Positions 34,901-45,130 of a stretch of DNA of 64,000 nucleotides are shown here, in pieces. Position 1 is the stretch's first letter, and each line of letters opens with the position of its first letter. The stretch comes from Lamellibrachia satsuma (taxonomy: Eukaryota; Annelida; Polychaeta; Sabellida; Siboglinidae): contig BSQZ01000026.1 of the NCBI GenBank assembly GCA_033239005.1, forward strand, positions 4,352,501 to 4,416,500. The letters run 5' to 3'. Both the position numbers and the translations under genes were made by a program. The notes under the pieces were generated by a model, which did not search any database, was not told where the DNA came from, and saw only the letters and a program-made list of their open reading frames with translations.

Positions 34901-37900
34901 GTTAGAAGGGAAAAGAAAACATTGTTAAAATCAAGGCACATGACAAACAATTACAATGGTAAGTTTGTGCAGCTTTGGGTAGCTTCATTTACAGGTACTG
35001 TGGACATAGTGAACATACAGATGTGGTCTCAAGTCAGAATGAAATGTGTGAACACAGGTTGGAAAGGTATTTGTCTTCTTTTCTGCATTATAATTATCTT
35101 CAATGAAGCCACCCAAAACAATACGTTAATTCAATATAAATAGTATAATCTCTGCTAAATTCAGTGTCTTTTCCATTCTTACTTAGTAAGCTTCATGATA
35201 TTACAAATGGAATCACGTTTTGTTACTTAACATAAAACAATGTTTATGACACCATGAATTTGCCCCTACAATATAAGTTTTAAAAATAAATTTTCTTCTA
35301 TGTAAATACTTTGCAAAGTTCTAACATTGCAGACATTTTATAGTAGTTATTTTAGTAAATATAACAAACAATAGTCACCAAAACCCAAATGTTTGTACTG
35401 CTGTAATAACTGCTGTGTGAACAAACATCTGCCAATATAAACAAAGACGTAAAATGAAATATTCTGCCTGTTACTACAGCTGAAATTGTGAAAAATATTG
35501 ATATATGATAAATACATTAGTGACAGAAATAACTAGACTGGCAATTGCCACTGCGCCCATGTCAGTGTCAAATCAATACACAAAGGCAACAATCAAATTG
35601 AGTTGTGAAATAAATTTGCAAAATGATGCTGCACACTGTAAACATATCTCAAACAAACACACGGTTAGCCATACAATAATGACATGCAAATTCACATTTA
35701 GGTAGTGTTTGAAATTAAGGCCTTTTTATCGGTGGTCGCAGATTCAAAATGCATCCCACCAATTCAGTTAGGCAAAATGTGCAAGTTATTGGCTCCACCT
35801 GGATCGGACTGTATTAGTGATGCACATTACACTACTTACTAATCTATGCTAATTTGATATAAAATACAATTGTGACAAACTACTTCTTCCTTGCCAGCAA
35901 CAAATCGCAAAGGCAAAGTCTGTACATGCAAGGGAAACCCCTGGCATTTGTAACATGGATGCCTATTAGATGATTAACATTTAATGAGGTCAGTATCTTG
36001 GGGAATACCAGGGAAACACCAAAGGCAAAGTCTGTACATGCAAGGGAAACCCCTGGCATTTGTAACATGGATGCCTATTAGATGATTAACATTTAATGAG
36101 GTCAGTATCTTGGGGAATACCAGGGAATCACCAAAGCAAAGGTGGTGGACGAAGTTGCGAGAAGGATATTACGCCAATTTAGTTCATACTGGTGCTACTA
36201 AGGAGGCAGACAATCCAACTGACAATATAATGTGCTAAGACATTCTGATTAATGCGATATTTGCTGTGAAAGTGGAAACTTCGATTTGGAGTGAACTAAG
36301 GAAGGCACAGATTTGTTACCACGTCAGGTCCAGGGCAGTGAGATGTTGGCATCAAACATTTAATTCATATAAACTGCTTTAAATTATAATAAATATTTAT
36401 TATAATTTAAAGCAGTGTCTGTTTTAGTTTTACACACAAAAACTTTGCTTTATCATGTATACTTATAATTAATAAATTTTTGTGGGGTCAGTTCAAACTC
36501 ACCTGGGCCAGTTCAAAACAGAACTGGGCCAGATATTTTTTTGGTAACTTCAGGCAGTGACTTAGGCATTTATAAGGTTCATAAACAACAACTAATGCAT
36601 ATTATCAACAAATGCATCATCAATAAATTGGGTACATCTTCACTTGTCCAATGCAAAGAACTACAATTTGTATAAGGATTTACTGTGCAAAATTTGGTCA
36701 AGCTATCTCTGCGTGCTGCTGCATCTAGTCTGAAATTGGGGCTAATCACTACTTTTAATCACTGTTGCACAAGCAGCATAGGTTATGTGCAGTAGATATA
36801 TATTCAGACATTGTTTTTTTGACAAATTCCATGAGGTTGTATCCTTGATGAATATGTCATCTTCTTGTTAAAATTGCAGTTGGAATTTTGCAACAAGCTG
36901 TTTCAGAATAAAAACTTATGATCACCTATAATACTGACAGTGACATTGTATATTTAAAAAATGGTGACATATTCCGTTTATCAATTCAGACAACTAAATT
37001 GATAAAAAAAAATTATAGGCTTGTTGGTTCATACCTAAAAGCAAAGATGTGCAAAACCCTACGTCATGACCTAACGCAGCCAGCACCAACAATTGGAGTC
37101 CACCTAAATGGCACGTAAAGCTTATTATTAAACTGTTTTGTCTAGACAACACAACAGATTGACCAGTTAGGTACTTACCACCAAACAAACATCCATCATC
37201 ATCATCTGTAATCCTGACAAATATTCAGAACAAATCATTAATGCTAGGCAACGCTAAAACGTGTTAGAGCCTTGAAAAAGCAAAGTGCCTACCTAAGTAT
37301 TGTTCCTCCTGCTCTGGCGTAAGACCGGGGGGAATGACAGTTGGCATGCCGGGGATGAAGGTCTTCTCCGATTCACTTTCTGTCCAGCGGCTCCTGCGTT
37401 TCTTCTTCTTCTCCGTGTTCCATTGTCCTGGAACTGATCAGGATAGATGAAACTTATGCTTTGTTAATAACGTAACACTGTATAGGGGATGATTTCAAAA
37501 GTGTTGTATGACAATACTGATCTACATGAAACCGATCTCATTTAACGTCAGCAGTCGTTATACCGCAAAACTGCCTGCAATCAGCCAAAGTTACGTCTTA
37601 CAAAGAATATACATCGATGTACAACACTAAAACAAATAGTGTCTAACCAGGGTTCATACAGAAAGCATAAAGTAAAATTCAAGAACATTCAAGAACATTT
37701 GGGAAGAAAAAACAGGACTTTTTCAAGAAAATTTTCTGAAGTGTTATTTCAGAAACAACTTTACAATATTAAACGTTTATTTCCAATACTCAATGGACTG
37801 TGCCACTCAGATTTATCAGCAATTGGAAAAGAAAGCTAATTGACATCGACAAATTTGTCTTAATACGAGTCACTGACACCTTATTGTTTTACTTATACAG

Positions 37901-40900
37901 GGCATTACGTTTGAGGCGAGCGACTGCTCTCGGTCCCTATCGCTTGCGCAAATCGATAATCTAGGGAACGATTTATCACTCGCGTCAATTGCTAAAATCG
38001 CTCGCTGCCTGCAAGTGTTCGTCTTGACAATGAGTTTCTTGAGTATTAGATCCATATGATATGAAAGTAGACCCTCTTTATAACGCAGTGTTCGGGCTCC
38101 AATATTCGCAGTTCACGTATCACCCGTCATCGGAGATGGCGATCGCAGCCCGCTAGCGCTGCACCAAGATTGCAAAAACGCCCTTGAAGCTACGATGTGC
38201 TGGCCGCGCGGTTTATAAAGAAGTTGAATCAAATGAGTGGATCAGCGTCAATGTGTATTATCTTTAAATGTCACATACTGCTGTATGTTTAACTGAATAA
38301 AATACAGGAATCAAAAATATTTCGTTACGATCTGATTAACCAACTAGGCTGCAATGGGAATTGAAAATAATAACCTGGATCCGAGCTACTGAACATGCAT
38401 GTGAGTTGAAAAGGAGTATAAAAGTTGGTTAAACATTGAAAACGACAATTTTAATAATTGTTCCACTTCGTCTTTCAACCGCTCTGAACACATAAATTCA
38501 CGATGCACATCTCCTGTACCACTTAACATTGATTCACTGTTTCATGTGCGGATGACGAATTCATATTTTTTTGCACACTGAGTTCGAGTTGTGCATTTGG
38601 CATTACAATGCAATGGAAGTATGCCATTTCACCCCAGTTTATATTGGTGTTCCCTACTAAGCTGCATTTATGACTATACATTTGATTCTTATACGTGGCG
38701 TATTTGTGAATCTCAATATCAATTTTCAAACCACCTTAGCGAAGTCTCACACCATCGTGGTCACTGCCACGGGGCACAGCACACTGCTACTGCACTGGCC
38801 TTGCCTAGGCTACACCTATGGTGATCGATGACATGGTGCAATTCAAAACCGTTTCACCAATTGCAATGAATGGGGTGTACTAAAGCAAGCATTTATTTCA
38901 TTGTACAAAAGCCATAGCATCAGCAAGTACCAATTAAAATTTCATGGCGACAACGACAGAATCCAAATGGGTGTGAAAAAAAACAAGTAACAAATCGCTC
39001 GCCTAAATTAATTTGGCATATTTAGGCGAGCAATTTATCGCTTGCCTGTTGTTTTCAAACGTGAAGCCCTGTGGTAGCCTACAATTGTTTGCTTAACTGG
39101 GTGTGTCTGACTGGGAAGAGATGTTGCCTGTTGCCTTTTTTGGGTATCAAAGTCATGGTCATGGGAGAATGCCACCATAGGGATGTAAGGATGGTAAGGG
39201 AGTAATGGTAAGTCTCTAGAGGTACTGGAACTCGGTGGTATCATAGTCATATTGATCAGAAATAACAAAGTATTACAAAAATAGTTGAACATTCAAATAC
39301 TTCAGGGAATTTTTCGGAAAATCAGATTTAAAAAAAATTTTCTTTTCCATTTTCGTGCACCCAGTATACCCATTGTCCTATCATTCTTGAATTTTGCGTA
39401 AATAATCTGCACCAATATGTCTACATAATCATCAAACTTCTTAAGTTAGAAGCACCTGAAAACACCTAAAAATACAGGGGTGAGATTTAGCAAGTCATGG
39501 AAGGTAGCCAGTCGGGCTACCAACCTTGCAAAGTCAAGTAGCCCGACAGCTTCTTAGGTAGCCCACTTGCAAATCAGTACTTTGATGATAGAAAGTAAAT
39601 ACTTTGATGATAGAATGTATGAACGACATCAACGACAAATAAAAACCTTTAAAAACAAACAGTTTTGAAACATTTATTTTCAAGGCAGAATCAATACATA
39701 ATACTGAATAACATACAGTATATAATTGTACACGTGACACATTGTTTTGCTTTCATAACATGGTACACCAACAGTCTACGTGAAAAATCTCCAAGCGTCA
39801 CAGGACATCAGGTCCTGTGAGCTGAACAGTTTTGCTGATTTTTTACAGGACCTGATTTTACCCTAGTCTATAGAAACTTTAACCAGTTTCCAAATTAATT
39901 CACCAGAAGCGCTCCGCGCACCATGTAGATATATCTATAATCGAGATAGCGTATGTTTTTATGTATGTTTATATGTGGTTATGTTCACGTTTTCCTCCTA
40001 GACAGCTTACATCCTGGCCCCATACTTTCAGGGATTAATCTACCACACCAATACTTCGGTACATAAACCGTTTGAGAGTACGTAGTTTACAGGGTTGAAA
40101 AAAATCATGATTTTTTTTAAATCGATTTATTTTTTAACATTCTCGACAAATCTTATAAGAAATAATATGTAGTTCCGAAAATAAATAAATATGTGGAATA
40201 TCATAATATACCCAATGGGCGGAACATTTCATTCCTAGCCTTTCTAAAGAATTAAAACAAAGTTGTTATGTACAAATTTAAACTTCCTAAGCCTAGATAC
40301 CAGACTGCCCTGCGTCATGCCTTGCTGCCCTTATTCCCTGGCTTCTCAGTAGGATTGGCAGTCCCTGCCCTCAAGAAATATGTGGCTTCACCGTGAAGCC
40401 ACATATCAACTGATTAAATCAAAGCATGCAATTAGCTGCAGTCAGTTGGTCCTTTGCAGGTGACAATACAGATAAAGGTATGCCTCTCTGCCCTCTTCCC
40501 ATTCAGTCAAAGTCATGCCTCGGTGATCACATAATCTGAAAAAAATCAAAAAAATCAATATCTTGATTTTTTCATATTGATTTAATCGATGATTTAATCA
40601 ATTTGATTAAATCAACGCCAACTCTGGTAGTTTATATTAATAATAGTAGAAATTACGCACCCACGTATTGGCCCGAGGTCGCAGGAGGCAGATTGAGGGC
40701 TAATACACAATAAAAAGATGGTAGAAACCAGATATTCTACAACCAACACAAGTATCCATGGGTCGAAATTCACGTGACCTTCAACATTTTTAACATGCAA
40801 CAAGTATTGCATCACGTACATGACGCAGTTGTTTCTGGTAATATGTTCGAGCGTATTGATGGCATATTGGCCTGAGGCATTTGGTAAACATTGCTGCCAA

Positions 40901-42349
40901 GACTATCACGTATGAACTACCATGTTATCCCGTCCTGGGAACGGACATTTTTGCTAGTATATATAAAAGTGGCGCCACACGGCACCAAGACTATTAACAT
41001 GACTGGCTATTATTTCAGTGTAGAATGACTGTTCAGTTACATGTTGAGCATTGATGTGGTTGATTAAAAATACAATGAATGCTCCCTATTAATATCACTT
41101 CAGCTATGGTCTGGCAACATTTCTTGCAATGTCAAATGTGTCACAAAAACACTATTTATGGTTAATATAAATGCGATATACCCAGGACAACACTTCTGAG
41201 ATGATTATTAACATTTAGTATATTTTTGCTGGGTCTAAAATTATGCAGCTCCGTAAATGTTTCGAATTGCCATGCGGGCTACTGTAGTCAAGAAGCCATT
41301 TTTGGGCGCCATTGGTGACTGCTAAATCTGACCCCTGAAAATAACAGTTGTGTTTTTGGGCGCTTACCCCCTGTTCACATCATAGGGCATTACATACACA
41401 ATTTGCATGTAAATTTTGAAGAAGTGCTTAGGTATAGCTACTTATTCACCAGTTAAAATGTAAGCAAATTCCGAGACATCAACTTTTGAAATTTCCTGAA
41501 AATTGGTTGGTTTGACACGGAATGACCCCGTTATAATTCATTATTAGTTTTTGTAACTATACACGGTGCCTATTATTGTAGCTATAATACGTTTATTAAC
41601 TACCAGCTCACGCATGCGCAGATATACACAACGGATAAATATTTATCGAGCCTTTCAAAAACTGTGCCACTTGCATGAAGCCTCATTTGCCTCTCATTGG
41701 TATCAAGATGCAAAAGAAACGTGCTCCAAATAATTGTTTATGATAAGTTTATCGTCTGATAGTGGGCGATATTTTCAAAAATCAATGGGCTCCAATCAAT
41801 GCATGCATGACGTCAGGTGATGCTCGTGGTTTTCATCACAAAACGTCATAATTTTATATTTATACAAGGTTACAATCAAATGTAGTGATAAACGTATAAT
41901 AATGATTGTAAACCTACACACAAAATATATGTCTGTTGCATTTATTTAAGGAATTTTAATTATGTTACAAATATCCTTCATGAAGCAGTTTTCGCTGACC
42001 TGGATCCTCACCTTTCCAGAAATCCGAGTGCCTTGCGTAATCTTTACGTCTTTGTGCATGATTTAAAAACAGCATCAAAGGTTCATGTATTTAATTTTGT
42101 AAAGCATTTGCAGCGGACTATGATCAGTTTCTATTGATTATTAACGTGACATTGTCTCGAATACCAACACAATAAAAACCAGTCCAATTAACTAAATTGC
42201 GCCGACGATGGACGATGCTCACTTCGGCGTCGCGGGGCCAGATGGACTCAGAATCCATCTTTACTTTGACGGACAAAACATTTTGCGTCGCCGTTAAACC
42301 ATAGAAGTGTTGCAAATTAGTACTTACCTACGTCGAATCCTCGTTTCAT
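22543..42349 (-). CDS. SF1: Splicing factor 1 (branchpoint-binding protein), 14 exons
   Basis: Joined exons give 684 codons with every splice phase consistent. SF1 binds the intron branchpoint sequence through its KH-QUA2 domain and contacts U2AF65 in the early spliceosome in the nucleus. Visible in order: a basic N-terminal U2AF ligand motif KKKKRRSRW with Trp22 at the same position as human; the helix-hairpin region around 35-78; the SPSP pair at 79-82 (phosphorylated in mammals); KH domain about 135-220 with GPRG at 157-160; QUA2 at 221-259; a CCHC zinc knuckle C278-C281-H286-C291; then a proline/glutamine-rich tail with PWQQ motifs, ending in PPPPPPN. Human isoforms are about 640 residues, so this tail is slightly longer. 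The first exon (seven codons) is the least certain piece. Introns carry several MITEs and hairpins. Confidence 0.93.
23297..23602 (-). CDS. SF1: SF1 exon 13 (PWQQ/poly-Q)
   Basis: Encodes [20 protein letters not shown] and several glutamine runs up to HVQGQQ, residues 480-582. CAG-rich and likely length-variable. Confidence 0.88.
24115..24819. mobile_element. TTAA-flanked MITE with about 97-bp inverted repeats
   Basis: TTAA at 24115-24118 and 24816-24819 flank near-identical inverted arms (24119-24216 and 24718-24815) beginning GGTAGTAGACCCCCAATGG / GGTAGCAGACCCCCAATGG. TTAA targets suggest piggyBac-type mobilisation. No transposase. It lies in SF1 intron 12. Confidence 0.8.
25094..25199 (-). 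CDS. SF1: SF1 exon 12 (PWQQ/Ala-Ser)
   Basis: Encodes [20 protein letters not shown] through STSLG, residues 445-480. The GTATGT donor at 25093 fits the phase of exon 13; a downstream CAG/GTTACT would not. Confidence 0.85.
25749..25979 (-). CDS. SF1: SF1 exon 11 (PWQQ/poly-Q)
   Basis: Encodes [10 protein letters not shown] followed by a glutamine run of CAA/CAG codons, then a proline/glutamine-rich part, residues 368-444. Phase 0 at both ends, so it could be skipped without a frameshift. Confidence 0.88.
26037..26128. repeat. Inverted repeat in SF1 intron 10
   Basis: TGGGTTTTATGCACTCGTTG pairs with its inverted partner ending GGGTGCATAAAACCCA. Arms about 33 bp, loop about 26 bp. Confidence 0.8.
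26222..26272. repeat. Hairpin in SF1 intron 10
   Basis: CCTTTGAATTAATTCTTTGG and its reverse complement separated by about 9 bases. Confidence 0.85.
26426..26569 (-). CDS. SF1: SF1 exon 10
   Basis: Encodes [16 protein letters not shown] and a serine/proline-rich stretch, residues 320-367. Donor GTAGGC. The longer ORF past this donor reads intron. Confidence 0.92.
27251..27323 (-). CDS. SF1: SF1 exon 9
   Basis: Encodes [20 protein letters not shown] and LDSE, leading into the conserved [10 protein letters not shown] of exon 10. Acceptor TTTCAG, donor GTAAGT. Confidence 0.88.
27840..27944 (-). CDS. SF1: SF1 exon 8 (zinc knuckle)
   Basis: Encodes [19 protein letters not shown], a CX2CX4HX4C knuckle at 278-291. 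Confidence 0.96.
27956..28395. repeat. 25-bp minisatellite, about 17 units
   Basis: Unit type AGCAGTACATACACTGGCCG followed by TTCAT alternates with one ending GGCTG then TTCAC, giving a 50-bp higher-order pattern through most of the array. Located in SF1 intron 7. Confidence 0.92.
28714..28832 (-). CDS. SF1: SF1 exon 7 (QUA2)
   Basis: Encodes [20 protein letters not shown], then [17 protein letters not shown], the QUA2 helix that reads the branchpoint 5' side. Confidence 0.96.
28915..29125. repeat. Dispersed repeat copy in SF1 intron 6
   Basis: Related to 8180-8297. Internally it has three diverged units around GGCCAAYAATGGCTRTCAT. Confidence 0.65.
29220..29347. repeat. 63-bp tandem duplication
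   Basis: Two copies starting AAAATCAACTGACACGTTAG, differing at one or two positions, lie about 30 bp inside SF1 intron 6 from the exon 6 donor. Confidence 0.92.
29374..29526 (-). CDS. SF1: SF1 exon 6 (KH domain, second half)
   Basis: Encodes [15 protein letters not shown] through ENVKKAVEK, residues 170-220, including the variable loop. Donor GTGCAC is non-consensus after +2, but it is the only site that keeps the frame to exon 7. Confidence 0.95.
29990..30110 (-). CDS. SF1: SF1 exon 5 (KH domain, first half)
   Basis: Encodes [19 protein letters not shown] and the RNA-binding GPRG loop, ending LKNLEKE at residue 169. Confidence 0.97.
30559..30711 (-). CDS. SF1: SF1 exon 4 (SPSP and linker)
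   Basis: Encodes [20 protein letters not shown] through YKPPPDYK, residues 78-128. Acceptor TGTTAG, donor GTGGGT. Confidence 0.95.
30712..34812. other. SF1 intron 3
   Basis: About 4.1 kb. Contains a hAT-related fragment at 33798-34450. The rest holds no recognised gene or bounded element. Confidence 0.6.
33798..34450. mobile_element. Truncated hAT-related element in SF1 intron 3
   Basis: Left tip CAGGGCTGGGGTCAATTCC, then AATTC-rich subterminal repeats. The interior shares GTTATTCAAACAACATG and GCAGGAGCT with the MITE at 13321. No matching right tip. Confidence 0.55.
34813..34888 (-). CDS. SF1: SF1 exon 3
   Basis: Encodes [20 protein letters not shown], then NPEDR, the start of the helix-hairpin region that contacts U2AF65. 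Donor GTTTGA is weak. Confidence 0.93.
35909..36132. repeat. 112-bp tandem duplication
   Basis: Two nearly identical units starting AAAGGCAAAGTCTGTACATG. Confidence 0.92.
36373..36416. repeat. 44-bp perfect palindrome
   Basis: Arms of 22 bp (ACTGCTTTAAATTATAATAA plus AT) meet with no spacer. Confidence 0.95.
37293..37427 (-). CDS. SF1: SF1 exon 2 (ULM)
   Basis: Encodes [14 protein letters not shown] and [20 protein letters not shown], residues 8-52. Acceptor TTCCAG, donor GTAGGC. Confidence 0.9.
   Translation of the reverse strand, partial: DNGTRRRRRNAGAAGQKVNRRRPSSPACQLSFPPVLRQSRRNNT
37896..39070. mobile_element. Possible hAT element or chimera in SF1 intron 1
   Basis: Left CAGGGCATTACGTTTGA and right (reverse complement) CAGGGCTTCACGTTTGA form 17-bp inverted tips about 1.2 kb apart. 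Both ends have CTCGC/GCGA-rich subterminal motifs. The flanking 8-mers do not match, so target duplication is lost or two elements recombined. Confidence 0.5.
39890..40990. repeat. Interspersed repeat hosting a nested hAT insertion
   Basis: Matches 50206-50720 in inverted orientation on both sides of the element at 40090-40626. Shared blocks include GTTCACGTTTTCCTCC and ACAACCAACACAAGTATCCA. Confidence 0.75.
40090..40626. mobile_element. Nested hAT MITE with 8-bp TSD
   Basis: Starts CAGGGTTGAAAAAAATCATG and ends TTTGATTAAATCAACGCCAA then CTCTG. GTAGTTTA is duplicated at 40082-40089 and 40627-40634. The homologous locus at 50440-50480 lacks the insertion. A 29-bp hairpin sits near 40377-40406. 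Confidence 0.88.
42328..42349 (-). CDS. SF1: SF1 exon 1 (codons 1-7)
   Basis: ATG followed by KRGFDV and a GTAAGT donor with phase 1, which joins exon 2 to give [10 protein letters not shown]. Chosen because phase and frame fit, and because it places the ULM tryptophan at residue 22. No other donor with this phase was checked exhaustively. Confidence 0.55.
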
Positions 42350-42557
42350 AACTAATTAATGTAACAGTGATCGCTACGTAATTTAATTTGAATCAGATAA
42401 ATAAACGTAATCACAAAACATTTTCTTTTGCCCTAACAAATGGCGCAACCTCGTTTTCGGCGCAACGCGCATGTAACCAATTGCCACGATTTAAAAATTG
42501 CGCTGAACATAAATTATATGGCATGCAATGGTGACTTTGACAACCGCAGCTCTAGAG

Positions 42558-42895
42558 CATGGGTTCCTAAACTGTGAACCGCGGGATGGTTTGAGGTGGT
42601 CCCAAGAAACAACGCTATGTCCACAATAATTGTGTTGAAAAAACCTTTAACCCATTAGACTGAAATGTTTAACGCTGTAGAACTGGTTGGAATATTGTAC
42701 AAAATATACTTGGTTGCCATCACTATAATTTTAATATATTTTGATTTAACAAAAAAAATTATCAATACAGTGGAAGATGTGTATTAATACACATCTTCAA
42801 CTGTATTGATAATTTTTGCAACACAGCGGGCCTCAGTGGCTTTAGCAGCCCCATGGCCATGGGTGGACCTCAAGGAAACAGTTTGGGAACCCCTG
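42558..42895. mobile_element. hAT MITE with near-perfect TSD
   Basis: Left tip CATGGGTTCCTAAACTGTG and right tip (reverse complement) CAGGGGTTCCCAAACTGTT. Flanks CTCTAGAG and GTCTAGAG differ at one base. Confidence 0.8.
42754..42817. repeat. 64-bp palindrome inside the MITE
   Basis: Centre GTGTATTAATACAC (42779-42792). The 32-bp arms carry one mismatch (42772 against 42799) and no spacer. Confidence 0.93.
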
Positions 42896-43359
42896 GTCTA
42901 GAGGACATGTAATTAACTATAAGCTTCACATTCCTCTCTCCAGATTTGACACATTCCTACGTACATTCATTCTTCCCGTCATCAACCCGACTCTGGAACA
43001 GAGTACCTGTAGATGCAGATATATCATTGAAATTGTATTTTTAGCAGTTCTTAGCTTTTTAAATCATTATTATCGTTTTTCTTTTTTTTTCTTTTAACTT
43101 AGCTTTCAACACTGTTTTTTAACCACAATAAAAGTGCTCGCTCCGCAGGCTATTCCTTATGTAGAGTTTATTCCTCGATACTCGGGCTATCTACAGTACC
43201 TAATATAAATAAGTAAATAAAAGAAAGAAAGATCCGTCCAGCTGTACCACTAAGTTTGCAAAACACCCGTTTTAGAAGAGTCGATACAGATGGTAGGCCA
43301 CTATGTTCAGTTTGGCGTTGGTCATTGTGGTCCTGTCATCTAACATCAAACACGCGCCG

Positions 43360-43755
43360 CACCGTGTTTTACCATGACGTCCACGCGTGGACGTTTCGTG
43401 GCGTTTTGCTTTGGCGTCCGTGCGTCAACGTTTTTTGTTGTTTTACTTTGGCGTCCATGCGTGTACGTTTCGTGGCGCTTTAACGTTATATCCATGCGTG
43501 GACGTTTCGTGATGTTTTACTCTGGCGTCCGTGCATGGACGTTTTATAATGACATTGTTGGATGAACTTGGATCGTTAATTAATGTGCTTGGACATTTCG
43601 TAGCGTTTTATAATGACGTCCGTGGGTGGACGTTTCGTGACATTTTACTATGACGCCCATGCACGAACGTTTCGTGGCATTTTGCAATGAAGTCCGTGCG
43701 CGTACGTTTCGTAGCGTTTTACTAAGGCGTCCGTGCACGGACGTCAAAATAACGC
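43360..43755. repeat. 37-bp palindromic minisatellite, about 10 units
   Basis: ACGTTT-type landmarks recur at 43391, 43428, 43465, 43502, 43539, 43593, 43630, 43667, 43704 and 43741. The spacing is 37 bp throughout except for one 54-bp interval. Each unit centres on an imperfect palindrome of the form GCGTCCRTGCRTGGACG; one instance, ACGTCCACGCGTGGACGT (43377-43394), is perfect. Confidence 0.9.
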
Positions 43756-43975
43756 AGTGTTACGTTCGGTACACCCCCGTGTTCATTGAACAACGGACCG
43801 CTGGAACGAGAACATTAATTTTGGTCGTGGTAATAAATGTAGCAGGAATTGCATGGTGGTTGGTCCTAAAAATTGGTGCGAGGTTGAAAATTGGCCTCAA
43901 AATAGGTAAAGGGTTTCGACTATATAGAGGAGTTTCCCAATTGTGCTAAACAGATGTGCTGAATAATTAGCCGGG

Positions 43976-45130
43976 CCATTGAATGCATTGTTTACAAAGA
44001 GCTTTCAAAGTGGGCAGGAATCACAATGCTGGCTTGATGCAAATGTCATTCCAATTTACAAGAAAGGACACCATTCCAAGCCAGGAAACTACCAGCCAGT
44101 TAGTTTAACTTCACAAGTATGCAAGGTGATGGAGTTCTTTATTCTGGAATCCATATCTGAACATCTTAAATAAGACAAGCTTATTCTAGATTCACAACAT
44201 GGTTTTCGACCAAAAAGAATCTGTCTTAGTAATCTGCTAATATTTCTAGAAGAAGTGACTTCTTATATTGACAAAGGATATCCAGTTGACGTGCTCTACT
44301 TAGATTTCAATAAAGCGTTTGATACGGTCCCTCATCACAGATTCATCTCAAAACTAACCGCTCATGGCATTACAGGCAAGACCAACAGATGGATAGAAAG
44401 TCTCCATGAAGACCTCCATTATATGTACAAATGGAGTAAGGATTGGCAGCTACTGTTCAACTTCACTAAATGTAAATGCCTGCACATTGGATACAACAAG
44501 AATCGATAGATATAGAAAAAGCCTATATAGGAGTACACATTCATAAATCAACGAAAGTAAAGGAGCAAGTAAACTACGTAGTCAATAAAGCAAATAGAAT
44601 ACTAGAGACAATTCGTAGGACCTACACAGACAAAAGCATGAAAAACATCAAAAATTTATACATCATCTTGGTCCGACCCATCATCGAAAATTGCCAACAG
44701 GCATGGTGCCCACATCTTCAGAAAAATATAGACAAATTAGAAAGCGTCCAGAGGAGGGCCACTAAGATGATCACTAGAATCTCTAAGCTCCCATGCATAT
44801 TTTCTGAGATTGCGAAAGTGTGGCCTCCTGTCTCTATAAGATAGGAGAAAAAGGGCTGATATGCTAGAAGTTTTCTAGATTATTAATGGATTTACTTATA
44901 TAGGTAGGCCTACCAATTTAAGAGAATATTCGAGCTAATCCATACCCCCGTCCAGGAAGACACAACAAGTCAATAGTTTGACACCATAGTCGACTAGATG
45001 CACGCCACAAGTTCTTTTCACAGCGAGTAATCAAGCCATAGAATACCCTGCCAAGCAATTATGTCAATGCACTAACATAACAATTAACAATTTCAAAGCA
45101 AAATATAAAAATTACTGCCATAACCACTGA
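43976..45130 (+). pseudogene. Non-LTR retrotransposon reverse transcriptase, decayed
   Basis: Reads as a Jockey/CR1-type RT: DANVIPIYKKG and GNYQPVSLTSQVCK (fingers), DSQHGFRP, YLDFNKAFDTVPHHRFISKL (first catalytic Asp block), then directly LYMYKWSKDWQLLFN-like thumb sequence, RILETIRRTY, LVRPIIENCQQAWCPHL, ESVQRRATKMI, and a C-terminal SRLDARHKFFSQRV with PSNYVNAL. The segment that should hold the F/YADD catalytic pair is deleted. There is an in-frame TAA at 44171 and a frameshift near 44500. No endonuclease domain or full 5' end. Confidence 0.88.

Larger units (their letters stand above)
34889..37292. other. SF1 intron 2
   Basis: Contains a 112-bp tandem duplication (35909-36132) and a 44-bp perfect palindrome (36373-36416). 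Otherwise no recognised content. Confidence 0.6.

Noticed and set aside
44476..44844. Separate gene of 122 codons
   Set aside because: It is the thumb region of the frameshifted reverse transcriptase, not an independent gene.
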